Positions 15,763 to 23,868 of a stretch of 64,000 nt of DNA are shown piece after piece; the stretch's first letter is position 1, and each line of letters starts with the position of its first letter. The position numbers were made by a program, and so were the translations under genes. The notes below the pieces were generated by a model. That model worked only from the letters and a program-made list of their open reading frames with translations. It had not been told where the DNA came from and ran no database searches. Source of the stretch: UBA2377 sp964525935 (lineage in GTDB: Bacteria; Verrucomicrobiota; Verrucomicrobiia; Opitutales; Opitutaceae); the NCBI GenBank assembly GCA_964525935.1, contig CAZGJZ010000003.1, positions 515,613-579,612 of the forward strand, read 5' to 3'.

Positions 15763-16395
15763 ATGCCAACACTCGTCGGAAAGTCCGCCCCCACATTCAC
15801 CGCCAACGCCGTCGTCAACGGGGAGGTCGTCAGCGACTTCTCCCTGACACGCTATATCGACAAGAGCTACGTCGTGCTCTTCTTCTACCCGAAGGATTTC
15901 ACGTTCGTGTGCCCGAGCGAGCTGCACGCCTTCCAGGCGGCGCTGCTGGAGTTCGAGTCGCGCAACACCGCCGTCGTGGCGTGCTCGACCGACACCGAGC
16001 AGTCGCACTGGGGCTGGCTCCAGGTCCCGAAGGACAAGGGCGGCATCCAGGGCGTCACGTATCCGATCGTCGCCGATACGAATAAGACCATCTCGGCCGC
16101 CTACGGCGTGCTGACCGGCGAATATAAAGTCGATGCCGCGACGGGCGCCCTCAGCGCTTCCGGCGAGCTCATCGCCTACCGCGGCCTGTTCCTCATTGAT
16201 AAGAAGGGCAAGGTCCGCCACGCGCTCGTCAACGATCTGCCGCTCGGCCGCAATGTCGACGAGGCGCTGCGCATGGTCGACGCGCTGGAGTTCTTCGAGA
16301 AGCACGGCGAGGTTTGTCCGGCCAACTGGTCGCGCGGCAAGCGTGGCATGAAGGCCACCAACGCCGGCGTCGCGGAATACCTCGCGCGCAACTGA
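15763..16395 (+). CDS. 2-Cys peroxiredoxin (AhpC/Prx1 type)
   Basis: A 210-residue thiol peroxidase. The peroxidatic Cys50 is in YPKDFTFVCPSE and the resolving Cys185 is in GEVCPANW, as in typical 2-Cys peroxiredoxins; the Trp and Pro residues around them are conserved. It reduces hydrogen peroxide and alkyl peroxides at the expense of thioredoxin or a dedicated reductase. No ahpF lies nearby, so thioredoxin is a likely donor. It is a single-gene unit with a good terminator just downstream. Confidence 0.96.
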   Translation: MPTLVGKSAPTFTANAVVNGEVVSDFSLTRYIDKSYVVLFFYPKDFTFVCPSELHAFQAALLEFESRNTAVVACSTDTEQSHWGWLQVPKDKGGIQGVTYPIVADTNKTISAAYGVLTGEYKVDAATGALSASGELIAYRGLFLIDKKGKVRHALVNDLPLGRNVDEALRMVDALEFFEKHGEVCPANWSRGKRGMKATNAGVAEYLARN

Positions 16396-16424
16396 GCCGG
16401 TTCAGCGCAGGCTGAGTAAGTTTC

Positions 16425-16453
16425 ACTCCCGGTCGCAAGGCCGGGAGTTTTTT
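16425..16453 (+). terminator. Rho-independent terminator of the peroxiredoxin gene
   Basis: A stem ACTCCCGG/CCGGGAGT (16425-16432 with 16441-16448), an 8-base loop and a run of five further T at 16449-16453. It is 29 bp after the peroxiredoxin stop. Confidence 0.9.
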
Positions 16454-16474
16454 GTGCTTGGGTGAAGAAAAGTT

Positions 16475-16552
16475 TAACCACGAAGAGCACGAAGGGCACG
16501 AAGACCAAGCTGATGATCAGACTTCGTGAGCTTAGTGTTCTTCGTGGTGAAT
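16475..16552. repeat. Paired inverted repeat of the CACGAAG family
   Basis: The left arm at about 16475-16505 contains CCACGAAGAGCACGAAGG and the right arm at about 16521-16552 has GTGTTCTTCGTGGTG. The arms are about 15 bp apart. It lies between the peroxiredoxin terminator and the cytochrome c/dehydrogenase gene. Confidence 0.8.
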
Positions 16553-16604
16553 TAAGGTTGCGCCGCTGCTTGCCAAGTGAGGCGTAATTCGTTCGCTGCC
16601 TGCG

Positions 16605-18014
16605 ATGATTTGTGCCCCCCGCTGGTTGCGTTATATTGCTCCGCTCTTTGTTTTGGCCTCGCCGCTCCTCGCGCAAGAGGTGCGCAAGATTTACCAGGAG
16701 AACTGCGCGAGCTGCCACGGCGCCAATCTTGAAGGCGGGCTCGGCGGCAATCTCGTGGACGACACGTGGAAACACGGCGCCGACGACGAAAGCATTGCGC
16801 GCGTCATCCGCGAAGGCGTGCTCGCGAATGGCATGCCGGCGTTCGGCGAGACGCTCCAAGCCCCGGCCGTGCGCGGGCTGGTGGTCTATATCCGTGAGAT
16901 GGGCGCGCGGGCGGCGGAGCGCGGCACGGTGTTTCAGCGACCCACGCCCGACGCGGTCGTGACGAGCGAGGAGCATAAGTATCGCACGGAAGTGGTGGCC
17001 GACGGACTCGAGGTGCCGTGGTCGATCGCCTTTCTGCCGGACGGGCGCATGCTTGTGACGGAGCGAGCGGGACGGCTGCGGATCGTGGCGAATGGGAAAT
17101 TATTGCCGGAGCCTGTGCGCGGCACGCCGGCGGTGTGGGCGCAGGGGCAGGGCGGCTTGATGGCGGTGGCGGTGCATCCGGATTACGCGGCGAAGGACAA
17201 CGGCTGGATTTACCTGGCATTCAGCGATCCGGGTCCGGATGGGACGGCGCTGACTGCGATCGTCCGCGGACGCCTGCGCGACGGACAATGGGTCGACCAG
17301 CAGGATGTTTTCCGGGCGCCGGTCGCGCTCTACAAAAAAGGCGGCGTGCACTTCGGCTGCCGCCTCGTGCTGGCGGACGGTTATCTGTTTTTCACCATCG
17401 GTGAGCGCGGGGCCTCGGACAACGCGCAGGATCGCACCCGGCCCAACGGCAAGGTGCACCGTGTGCATGACGACGGCCGCGTGCCGGCGGACAACCCCTT
17501 TGCGAAAATCCCCGGCGCGTTTCCCACGCTCTGGACCTACGGCAACCGCAATCCGCAGGGCCTCGCCCGCGAGCCGGCGACCGGCGCGCTCTGGGAGACC
17601 GAGCATGGCCCGCGCGGAGGCGACGAACTCAATCTCATCCGGCCCGGCGTGAACTACGGCTGGCCGCTCATCACGCACGGCATGAATTACAACGGCACGC
17701 CGATGGCGGTGCCGACCGCCAAAGCCGGCCTGGAGCAGTCGGTGGTGCACTGGACGCCGTCGATCGCGGTGGGTGACATGGCGTTTTACGACGGCGCGCG
17801 ATTCCCGCGCTGGCGGGGTAATCTTTTCGTGACGGCGCTCGCCGCCGAGGAACTGCGCCGCCTGGTGATTACTGGCGGAAAAGTGACGCACCAGGAAATC
17901 CTCTTCAAAGGCATCGGCCGCGTGCGGGCCGTGACGTGCGGACCCGACGGTTACATTTACATCGGCCTGGAAGGCCCGGGTCGGGTAGTGCGGCTCGTGC
18001 CGGTGGAGCCTTGA
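16605..18014 (+). CDS. Cytochrome c domain fused to PQQ-dependent aldose sugar dehydrogenase-like domain
   Basis: A 469-residue exported protein. A signal peptide (about residues 1-23) precedes a c-type cytochrome domain with the heme motif CASCH (Cys34, Cys37, His38) and a likely axial Met in NGMPAF. From about residue 120 there is a six-bladed propeller of the soluble aldose dehydrogenase (Asd/YliI) type: VPWSIAFLPDGRMLVTERAGRL, GGLMAVAVHPDY, HFGCRLVLADG, GNRNPQGLA and WETEHGPRGGDELN. The known enzymes oxidise aldoses in the periplasm with PQQ. The fused cytochrome would take electrons directly from PQQ (inference). No pqq genes are visible here. The gene ends 31 bp before creB. Confidence 0.92.
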   Translation: MICAPRWLRYIAPLFVLASPLLAQEVRKIYQENCASCHGANLEGGLGGNLVDDTWKHGADDESIARVIREGVLANGMPAFGETLQAPAVRGLVVYIREMGARAAERGTVFQRPTPDAVVTSEEHKYRTEVVADGLEVPWSIAFLPDGRMLVTERAGRLRIVANGKLLPEPVRGTPAVWAQGQGGLMAVAVHPDYAAKDNGWIYLAFSDPGPDGTALTAIVRGRLRDGQWVDQQDVFRAPVALYKKGGVHFGCRLVLADGYLFFTIGERGASDNAQDRTRPNGKVHRVHDDGRVPADNPFAKIPGAFPTLWTYGNRNPQGLAREPATGALWETEHGPRGGDELNLIRPGVNYGWPLITHGMNYNGTPMAVPTAKAGLEQSVVHWTPSIAVGDMAFYDGARFPRWRGNLFVTALAAEELRRLVITGGKVTHQEILFKGIGRVRAVTCGPDGYIYIGLEGPGRVVRLVPVEP

Positions 18015-18045
18015 ACTTCGGCGCGCGGGCGGCACAGAGTCAGGA

Positions 18046-18753
18046 ATGACGAACCCCCGCCAGACGATCCTCGTGGTCGAGGATGAGGAGCCGATTGCGG
18101 AGACGATTGTGTATGCGCTGAAGACGGAGGGGTTTGAGCCGCTCTGGAAAACGACCGGACGCGAGGCGCTGGAAGTGGTGAAGCAACAAGCCGTGGCGTT
18201 GATCATCCTTGATGTGGGCCTGCCCGACATGAGCGGATTTGAAGTCTGTCGCGCGGTCCAAAAACAAGCGCCGGTGCCGGTGATTTTTTTGACGGCGCGC
18301 AGCAGCGAGGTGGACAAGATTGTGGGGCTCGAGCTCGGCGCGGACGATTATCTGGCCAAGCCATTCAGTCCGCGCGAACTCACCGCGCGCGTGCGGGCCG
18401 TGTTGCGGCGCAGTCAAAGGCAAGCGGCCAGCCCAACGCCTGCGACCGCGGCGGTGCAGGAATGGCGGCACGATGCGGAACGCTGCCGGATCAGCTACCG
18501 CGGCCGGGCGCTGGATTTGACGCGCAACGAGTATCGCCTGCTCGGCGCCTTGCTCGCGGCGCCGGGCCGGGTGTTGAACCGAGACCAGTTGATGAATGCG
18601 GCTTGGGACGATCCGGGCGCGGCGCTCGACCGCACGGTGGATGCCCACATCAAAACCGTGCGCGCGAAACTCCGGGCGGTCGCACCGGAGGCGGATCCCA
18701 TCGTGACGCACCGCGGGCTGGGTTATTCGCTACGAGAGTCTGAAGGGAGTTGA
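18046..18753 (+). CDS. creB: OmpR-family response regulator, CreB-like
   Basis: A 235-residue regulator. The receiver domain (residues 1-120) has the acidic pair EDEE at 12-15, the phospho-acceptor Asp56 in LIILDVGLPDMSG, Thr in FLTARSSE and Lys in LAKPFSPREL. A winged-helix DNA-binding domain follows (LTRNEYRLLGALL, RTVDAHIKTVRAKL, THRGLGYSLRE). It is followed by a CreC-like kinase and a CreD-like membrane protein, so the creBCD order identifies it; the E. coli system responds to carbon and fermentation state and to cell-wall stress. creA was not found. Confidence 0.9.
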   Translation: MTNPRQTILVVEDEEPIAETIVYALKTEGFEPLWKTTGREALEVVKQQAVALIILDVGLPDMSGFEVCRAVQKQAPVPVIFLTARSSEVDKIVGLELGADDYLAKPFSPRELTARVRAVLRRSQRQAASPTPATAAVQEWRHDAERCRISYRGRALDLTRNEYRLLGALLAAPGRVLNRDQLMNAAWDDPGAALDRTVDAHIKTVRAKLRAVAPEADPIVTHRGLGYSLRESEGS

Positions 18754-18860
18754 AGGTTGAAAGATGAAAGTTGAAAGCCGAACTCTGCGGACTGCGTTTA
18801 GACCCGAGACCGGATTCAGCCTGGGTAAATACTTTCAACTTTCACCCTTCACCTTTCAAC
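18741..18860. repeat. Inverted pair of TTGAAAG/CTTTCAA repeats between creB and creC
   Basis: The left arm (18741-18779) is made of TTGAAGG, TTGAAAG and ATGAAAG units and contains the last codons and stop of creB. The right arm (18831-18860) is the reverse complement (CTTTCAACTTTCACCCTTCA). The arms are about 51 bp apart and fill the creB-creC gap. The units resemble the LNS-type repeats elsewhere in the window. Confidence 0.75.
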
Positions 18861-18873
18861 GGGTCATCCGGTC

Positions 18874-20232
18874 GTGAAGATTCGCACCGCCATCTTTTGG
18901 GTCTACGTGGTCGCCTCGGCGGCCGGGTTTTCCGTCATGATGGGACTGGTCTTGCGCGATGTGCGCTTGCGCTACGTGGAGTCGATGCGCCGCACGCTGG
19001 GCGACACGGCGGCCTATCTCGCGTCCTATGCGGCGCCGACGACCGCGGAGGAAGACTGGGTGGGGAAATTGACGAAGCTGCCCCCCGGCACCGAGGTGTT
19101 GCGCGTCTTTGCCTGCGACGTGGGCGACCGGGTGATTTTCGATGCCGCGGGACGGGACGTCGGGCGGATTTATGCACGCGTGATGTATGGCGGCGGCAAG
19201 ATCGCCTCCGAAAACTATTCGGTGCCGAACGTCACGATCGTGGACAATGAACTGCGGGTCTTCGCCCCGGTTCGGTTCAAGGGCGCCATGGTTGGCTGGG
19301 TGGGAGTCGGACGGCCGCTGGCGACGGTGGTTGAAGGCATCAATCAGGCGCGGTGGCGGCTGGTGTGGATGACCGGAGGCATCGCGATGGTGATGGTCGT
19401 GGCCGGATGGTGGATCGCGTCGCGGCTCACGCGCTCGCTGGAGCGCCTGACGGTTTATGCCCGGGAGGTCCGCGACGGCCGGGTGCCGCCCTTGCCGAAA
19501 TCGCGGGCGAAAGAAATCGCGGAACTCAGCCGGGCCTTCGAGGAAATGCGCGACGCGCTCGATGGCCGGCAGCATGTCGAGCGTTACACGCAGACGCTGG
19601 CGCACGAGGTGAAGGCGCCGCTGGCGGCGATCCGCGGGGCGGCCGAGTTGATGGATGAGGCCATGCCGGCGGAGCAGCGCGCCAAATTTTTGGGCAACAT
19701 CCGCGGCGAGGCGGCGCGGATCCAACAGATCATCGAGCGATTGTTGGAGTTGTCGTCGCTCGAGGCGCGCAAGGCGTTGCGGCAGACGGAACAGTTGAGC
19801 GGCGCGGAGTTGGTGCGCGAAGCGGCGGCGGTGGTGCAGCCGGCCTATGCGACGCGGCGCGTGCTGCTGAGGATGGAGACGACGGAGGTAGCGCTGCAGG
19901 GCGAGCGCGTGTTGCTGCGCGAGGCACTGGTTAACCTGCTGCAAAACGCGTTGGATTTTTCGCCGGCGGAGAGCGAAGTGACACTCAGCGTGAGCCGCGA
20001 GGCGGGCCGCGCCGTGTTCAAGGTCGAGGATCGTGGCACGGGCGTGCCGGACTACGCGCTGGTGCGGGTATTTGAACGGTTTTACTCGCTGCCGCGGCCG
20101 GGTGGCACGCGCAAGAGCACGGGGCTCGGGCTCGCGTTGGTGCAGGAGATCGCGCACCTGCACGGCGGTGCGGCGGCACTGGCGAATCGCGAAGGAGGCG
20201 GGGCGACGGCGAGTTTTTGGGTGACGGTGTAG
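18874..20232 (+). CDS. creC: Sensor histidine kinase, CreC-like
   Basis: A 452-residue membrane kinase starting at GTG. A first membrane helix (about 8-28) and a second (about 164-182) enclose a periplasmic sensor region of about 135 residues. A HAMP linker follows (SRLTRSLERLTVYAREVRDG), then the H-box TLAHEVKAPLAAIRG with phospho-acceptor His244, the N-box NLLQNALDFS, the G1 box VEDRGTGVP and the G2 box STGLGLALVQEI. It would phosphorylate the CreB-like regulator encoded just upstream. The periplasmic region contains the CreC-like RVFAPVRFKGAMVGWVGVGRPL. Confidence 0.9.
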   Translation: MKIRTAIFWVYVVASAAGFSVMMGLVLRDVRLRYVESMRRTLGDTAAYLASYAAPTTAEEDWVGKLTKLPPGTEVLRVFACDVGDRVIFDAAGRDVGRIYARVMYGGGKIASENYSVPNVTIVDNELRVFAPVRFKGAMVGWVGVGRPLATVVEGINQARWRLVWMTGGIAMVMVVAGWWIASRLTRSLERLTVYAREVRDGRVPPLPKSRAKEIAELSRAFEEMRDALDGRQHVERYTQTLAHEVKAPLAAIRGAAELMDEAMPAEQRAKFLGNIRGEAARIQQIIERLLELSSLEARKALRQTEQLSGAELVREAAAVVQPAYATRRVLLRMETTEVALQGERVLLREALVNLLQNALDFSPAESEVTLSVSREAGRAVFKVEDRGTGVPDYALVRVFERFYSLPRPGGTRKSTGLGLALVQEIAHLHGGAAALANREGGGATASFWVTV

Positions 20233-20260
20233 GGCGCATCTCCGAATGCTGTCTTCAGCT

Positions 20261-20282
20261 GGCGGGGTTTGGAGACCCCGCC
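20261..20282. repeat. GC-rich hairpin repeat, GGCGGGGT family
   Basis: The arms GGCGGGGT (20261-20268) and ACCCCGCC (20275-20282) with loop TTGGAG form a stable hairpin between creC and creD. A nearly identical element with the same downstream CCCT is at 22672-22693. With no T run it is more a dispersed palindrome than a classical terminator. Confidence 0.7.
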
Positions 20283-20348
20283 CTCCATTTCCGCCCGAAT
20301 TCATCGGCCCTTCACACGGGCTTCACACAGGCCGGGCAGAGTGGGCGC

Positions 20349-21056
20349 ATGGACTCCACTCAACCTCCGGTCATTCATCCCAAACTCGCGTCGGCCAGCC
20401 GCCGCAATGCGGTGACGCTAAAACTGCTCTTCATTGCGGCGCTGGTGCTGCTGCTGCATCTGCCGCTGGGCATGATCAATTCGCTGCGGCAGGAACGGGC
20501 GGGCAACCGCGAGGCGGCGCATGCGCGGCTCAGTGAGCAACGCGAGACGCGGCGCGAGAGTCCGGCGGTGGCGCGAGTGACGCCGGCCGTGGCGGCGGCG
20601 GAGGGCTATCGGATGGTGGAGCGATCGCTGAAGCACGGCGCGCTGGTGCTGACGCTGGTGTTCGCGGCTTTCTTTTTGTTCGAGACGCTGGCGGGACTGC
20701 GGTTGCACGCGGTGCATTACGGCTTGGTGGGCGGTGCGCTGTGCCTGTTTTACCTCGCGTTGCTCGCGCTCGGCGAAGTGCTGACGCCAGGTTGGGCCTA
20801 TGTTGGTGCGGCCGTCGCTTCGTCGTTGCTCATCGTGCTCTACAGCGTGTCGATTTTGAGAAGCTATGCGCGAGCGGGCACGATTGCGGCGCTACTGCTG
20901 GGTGAACACAGCGTGCTCTACGTGGTGTTGCGGATGGAAGACTACGCGCTGCTGGCGGGGACGACGGCGCTCTTTGTCGTGCTGGCGGCGGTGATGTTCT
21001 TCACGCGCAACGTGGACTGGTTTGCGCAGGAAGCGGGGAAGGAGGCGCGGGCGTGA
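20349..21056 (+). CDS. creD: CreD-like inner-membrane protein lacking the large middle domain
   Basis: A 235-residue protein. Its N-terminus (LLHLPLGMINSLRQERAGNR) matches the first membrane helix region of CreD, and its C-terminal part (FAAFFLFETLAGLRLHAVHYGLVG, then several membrane helices) matches CreD's membrane domain. Typical CreD proteins are about 450 residues, with a periplasmic domain of some 200 residues between these parts. Here only about 50 residues separate them, with no frame break. The function of CreD is poorly known (envelope stress, colicin E2 tolerance in E. coli). The position after creC supports the call. The start ATG 20349 follows a 116-bp gap that holds a hairpin repeat. 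Confidence 0.82.
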   Translation: MDSTQPPVIHPKLASASRRNAVTLKLLFIAALVLLLHLPLGMINSLRQERAGNREAAHARLSEQRETRRESPAVARVTPAVAAAEGYRMVERSLKHGALVLTLVFAAFFLFETLAGLRLHAVHYGLVGGALCLFYLALLALGEVLTPGWAYVGAAVASSLLIVLYSVSILRSYARAGTIAALLLGEHSVLYVVLRMEDYALLAGTTALFVVLAAVMFFTRNVDWFAQEAGKEARA

Positions 21057-21062
21057 GGTTGG

Positions 21063-21094
21063 AAAAACCTGCGGCTACTGAAAATGGCCGCAGG
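21063..21094 (-). terminator. Rho-independent terminator of the minus-strand membrane-protein gene
   Basis: Read on the minus strand, the stem CCTGCGGC/GCCGCAGG (21068-21075 with 21087-21094) is followed by five T (21063-21067 complement). It lies between the convergent creD-like gene and the gene at 21116-22120. Confidence 0.75.
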
Positions 21095-21115
21095 GTCATT
21101 GCTCTTCCTTGTTGG

Positions 21116-22120
21116 TCAGGTCACGGGAGTGGAGCTTTTCCCGGCGACGAAATAACGACGCACATAGACCAAATAACCACCCCAGAAAATTAACCCGATG
21201 GCGGAGGTCCACATGAGCAGGTTGCTTTGAAGCATCGGGTTGGCAGCCAGTTGCTCAAGCTGCCACTCAGGAAATCCACTGGCGCGGTATAACTCGATCA
21301 AATCACGGCGTGTAAAGGTGAAGACGGTGGAAAGGCCGAACAGGAGGAGGAGGCCCATACTGGCTAGCCAGGCGAGATGCTTCAGGTGGTAAAGTCCGCA
21401 AGTAATATAGAGCGTAAGGCTGCCGAAACCCAGCCAGAGGAGCTGTGCCATCCAGCCCGTGATGATATAACCGAAGAGCGGAAAGGCGACGCCGGTGATA
21501 GCGCAGGGCAGGAGGTAAACGGCTCCGAAAAAATCGATCAGGCAAAGCGCGAGCACGGGAAGGGGACAACGGTCGGTCCAGCGCACCACGGGGTCGCGAT
21601 GCTCACAGGTCAGCTTTACATTTTGACTGCGGTAGAACCCGATGACGGCTCCAGGCATGGCCACATAAAAAATCACCCCGAAGACGACCATGCCGATTTT
21701 CATGATCATCATGGCAGCGGGAGGTAATTCCTGGCCCTGCTGCCGCATCATCTCATCCATCATGCCCAGGGAAAAGATGATCGCGCCCAAGGAAAGAGTT
21801 CCTGCACAGAGGGCAATCCAGCCCAGGCAAAGCGACAGCGCCCGGGCCCAACGTCGCGCTTTGATCGAGCCAATCCCGAGCCAGATCAGGCCTGCAGCCA
21901 TCAAACCAAGCATCAGCAGACTGGGCAGAATAAACATCAGGTCCGGCCAGGAACCATTTTGCTTTGCATGCCCGACAGTGCCCAGAAGCGAGGTCGGGAT
22001 GGATATGAGGCAGAAGGCACCGGCGATGATCTCCAGAACGCCAAAAACCACGAGACCGCCATGGCGATCTTTGTAGTGCGGGAGCAGGGGTGGAGGAGAA
22101 GCCGATTCAGGGGGATTCAT
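21116..22120 (-). CDS. Multi-pass membrane protein of unknown function
   Basis: A 334-residue protein with about eight predicted membrane helices (for example LVVFGVLEIIAGAFCLISI, LMFILPSLLMLGLMAAGLIW, CLGWIALCAGTLSLGAII, LLMWTSAIGLIFWGGYLVYV). A hydrophilic CEHRDPVVRWTDRCP loop lies in the middle and may contain a paired Cys. I do not recognise a family. The start at 22120 is the first ATG; an upstream TTG at 22165 is possible. It has its own terminator and sits downstream of another small membrane-protein gene on the same strand. Confidence 0.7.
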   Translation of the reverse strand: MNPPESASPPPLLPHYKDRHGGLVVFGVLEIIAGAFCLISIPTSLLGTVGHAKQNGSWPDLMFILPSLLMLGLMAAGLIWLGIGSIKARRWARALSLCLGWIALCAGTLSLGAIIFSLGMMDEMMRQQGQELPPAAMMIMKIGMVVFGVIFYVAMPGAVIGFYRSQNVKLTCEHRDPVVRWTDRCPLPVLALCLIDFFGAVYLLPCAITGVAFPLFGYIITGWMAQLLWLGFGSLTLYITCGLYHLKHLAWLASMGLLLLFGLSTVFTFTRRDLIELYRASGFPEWQLEQLAANPMLQSNLLMWTSAIGLIFWGGYLVYVRRYFVAGKSSTPVT

Positions 22121-22175
22121 ACCGCGGGGTGACCGAAGCGTGCATTCGCCGCGAGGGTGAGGCAAAGCGGAAACT

Positions 22176-22664
22176 TCAGGCTATCCGCATCTGGCGGGTC
22201 AGGTGCAGGCAATACAGGAGCGGTAGCGCGCCGAGCACGCCGAAGGAACAATCGATTAGGCGCCAGTAGAGTGGGATGCCGTGCACTTGGCCGGCGATGA
22301 GGGCGAGCGGGATCACGGCGGCACAGCAGACAAGACCGCAGCGGAGCACCCAGTCGGATTCGAGTGGCATCCAGAGAGGCCGGATAAAAAACACCGCGAT
22401 ACAGAGGTGGCCGAACGCGAGCCAGTCGGTGCCGTAAGCTAGGAACGGGAACCGCGCATTGGTTTCTTCAAGGCCGTAGAGCACGTAGGCGATCCAATGA
22501 TGGAGGCCGGTGAGCGATGCGTAGTCCGCGGGATGGGTGATGCCGAGCAACGCGGCGAGCAGCCGAAGTTCGGTTAGCAGCGGAAACGCAGTGACGCCGC
22601 TGAGAATCAGGCCGACGATGAAGCAGCCGAGGACGAGACGATAGCGGCGAAGAAGCGGCTGCAT
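22176..22664 (-). CDS. Small four-helix membrane protein of unknown function
   Basis: A 162-residue protein with about four hydrophobic helices (RLVLGCFIVGLILSGVTAF, AFGHLCIAVFFIRPLWM, CGLVCCAAVIPLALIAG, LGALPLLYCLHL). A conserved-looking HHWIAYVLYGLEET segment follows the first helix. No named family is recognised. It is 55 bp upstream of the larger membrane-protein gene and is separated from ruvB by a strong hairpin. Confidence 0.72.
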   Translation of the reverse strand: MQPLLRRYRLVLGCFIVGLILSGVTAFPLLTELRLLAALLGITHPADYASLTGLHHWIAYVLYGLEETNARFPFLAYGTDWLAFGHLCIAVFFIRPLWMPLESDWVLRCGLVCCAAVIPLALIAGQVHGIPLYWRLIDCSFGVLGALPLLYCLHLTRQMRIA

Positions 22665-22671
22665 AAAACAA

Positions 22672-22693
22672 GGCGGGGTTTGGAAACCCCGCC
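22672..22693. repeat. GC-rich hairpin repeat, GGCGGGGT family
   Basis: The arms GGCGGGGTTT (22672-22681) and AAACCCCGCC (22684-22693) form a 10-bp stem directly after the ruvB stop codon. It is the second copy of the element at 20261-20282 and may also act as a weak terminator or transcript-protecting stem. Confidence 0.75.
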
Positions 22694-23734
22694 CTACAAT
22701 AGATCGCTCTGCGTGCTGCCGAGGGACTTCAGGCCGATGGCGACGTAGCCCTTCGGTGTGAGGGTGCGGCCTTGGGGGGTGCGCTGGAGGTAGCCTTCCT
22801 GGATGAGGAAGGGTTCGTGCACCTCCTCGAGCGTCTCGGCCTCCTCGCCCACGGCGACGGCGATGGTGCTCATGCCGACGGGGCCGCCGCCGTAGTTTTC
22901 GGCCATGACGCGGAGCATGCGCTTGTCCATTTCGTCGAGGCCGGCGGCATCGATCTCGAGAAGTTCGAGCGCGGCGGCGGCGACGGGTTGCGTGATTTTG
23001 CCCCTGGCGCGTTCCTGCGCGTAGTCGCGGACGAAGTTGATGAGGTTGTTGGCGACACGCGGCGTGCCGCGGGCGCGGGTGGCGATTTCGCGGGCGCCGC
23101 CTTCGTCGATATCGACTTTGAGCAGACCGCAGCTGCGGCGGACGATCCCTTCGAGCGTCGGGTGATCGTAATAATCAAGGCGCGTCTGGAGCGTGAAGCG
23201 GGAGCGGAGCGGGGCGGTGAGCAGGCCGCTGCGGGTCGTGGCGCCGATGAGCGTGAAGCGCGGGATCGAGAGCCGGACGCTGCGCGCGTTGGGGCCCTGG
23301 TCGATCATGATATCGAGGCGGAAGTCTTCCATCGCACTGTAGAGGTATTCCTCGACGGTCTTCGGGATGCGGTGGATCTCGTCGATGAAGAGGATGTCGC
23401 CTTCCTCAAGGTTGGTGAGGAGACCGGCGAGGTCGCCGGCTTTTTCGATGACGGGGCCGGAGGTGACGCGGACGTTGCGGCCGAGTTCGTTGCCGAGGAT
23501 GAACGCGAGGGTGGTCTTGCCGAGGCCGGGCGGGCCGCTGAGGAGGATGTGGTTGAGCGCCTCGCCGCGTTTCTTGGCGGCGCCGACCATGACTTGCAGG
23601 CGCTCGACGGTCTTGAGCTGGCCGGTGAAATCGCCGAACGACAGCGGGCGCAACGCGGCCTCGGCGGGCGACACGGGTGCCGCGAGTGTGTTGGCGAGGA
23701 AGTCAGTGCCCTTCGCCGGCGAAGACGCCGGCAT
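22694..23734 (-). CDS. ruvB: Holliday junction branch-migration helicase RuvB
   Basis: A 346-residue AAA+ ATPase. It has LRPLSFGDFTGQ near the N-terminus, Walker A SGPPGLGKTTLA, Walker B DILFIDEIHRI, sensor 1 LIGATTRSGLLTAPLRSRF with the arginine finger, and the RuvB winged-helix C-terminus (YLQRTPQGRTLTPKGYV). It drives branch migration together with RuvA on four-way DNA junctions; RuvA and RuvC are not in this window. The start at ATG 23734 was chosen; a longer reading from a TTG at 23776 would be encoded by an AT-rich dispersed repeat. Confidence 0.97.
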   Translation of the reverse strand: MPASSPAKGTDFLANTLAAPVSPAEAALRPLSFGDFTGQLKTVERLQVMVGAAKKRGEALNHILLSGPPGLGKTTLAFILGNELGRNVRVTSGPVIEKAGDLAGLLTNLEEGDILFIDEIHRIPKTVEEYLYSAMEDFRLDIMIDQGPNARSVRLSIPRFTLIGATTRSGLLTAPLRSRFTLQTRLDYYDHPTLEGIVRRSCGLLKVDIDEGGAREIATRARGTPRVANNLINFVRDYAQERARGKITQPVAAAALELLEIDAAGLDEMDKRMLRVMAENYGGGPVGMSTIAVAVGEEAETLEEVHEPFLIQEGYLQRTPQGRTLTPKGYVAIGLKSLGSTQSDLL

Positions 23735-23862
23735 TTTCGATTTTTGATTTTCGATTTTCGATTGGGACACGGGCAAAGCGGCAAACGGTTTAACTGTAGA
23801 TTACACGGATGAACACGGAGAAGGTGAGACCGAAATCGAAATTAGAAATTCCAAAATCGAAA
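23735..23862. repeat. AT-rich ATTTTCGATTTT-type repeat between murA and ruvB
   Basis: About 23733-23764 has tandem TTTTCGATTTTTGATTTTCG units, and about 23830-23862 has related inverted units (AATTCCAAAATCGAAAATTC). The composition is far lower in GC than the flanking genes. It lies upstream of ruvB; translating through it gives SKIENQKSK-like peptides. Confidence 0.65.
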
Positions 23863-23868
23863 ATTCGC

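Noticed and set aside
22120..22165. Upstream TTG start for the membrane protein at 21116-22120
   Set aside because: The added residues are not conserved-looking and lack a Shine-Dalgarno; the first ATG was used.
23734..23776. TTG start extending RuvB by 14 residues
   Set aside because: The extension is encoded by a dispersed AT-rich repeat and is not part of the RuvB family N-terminus.
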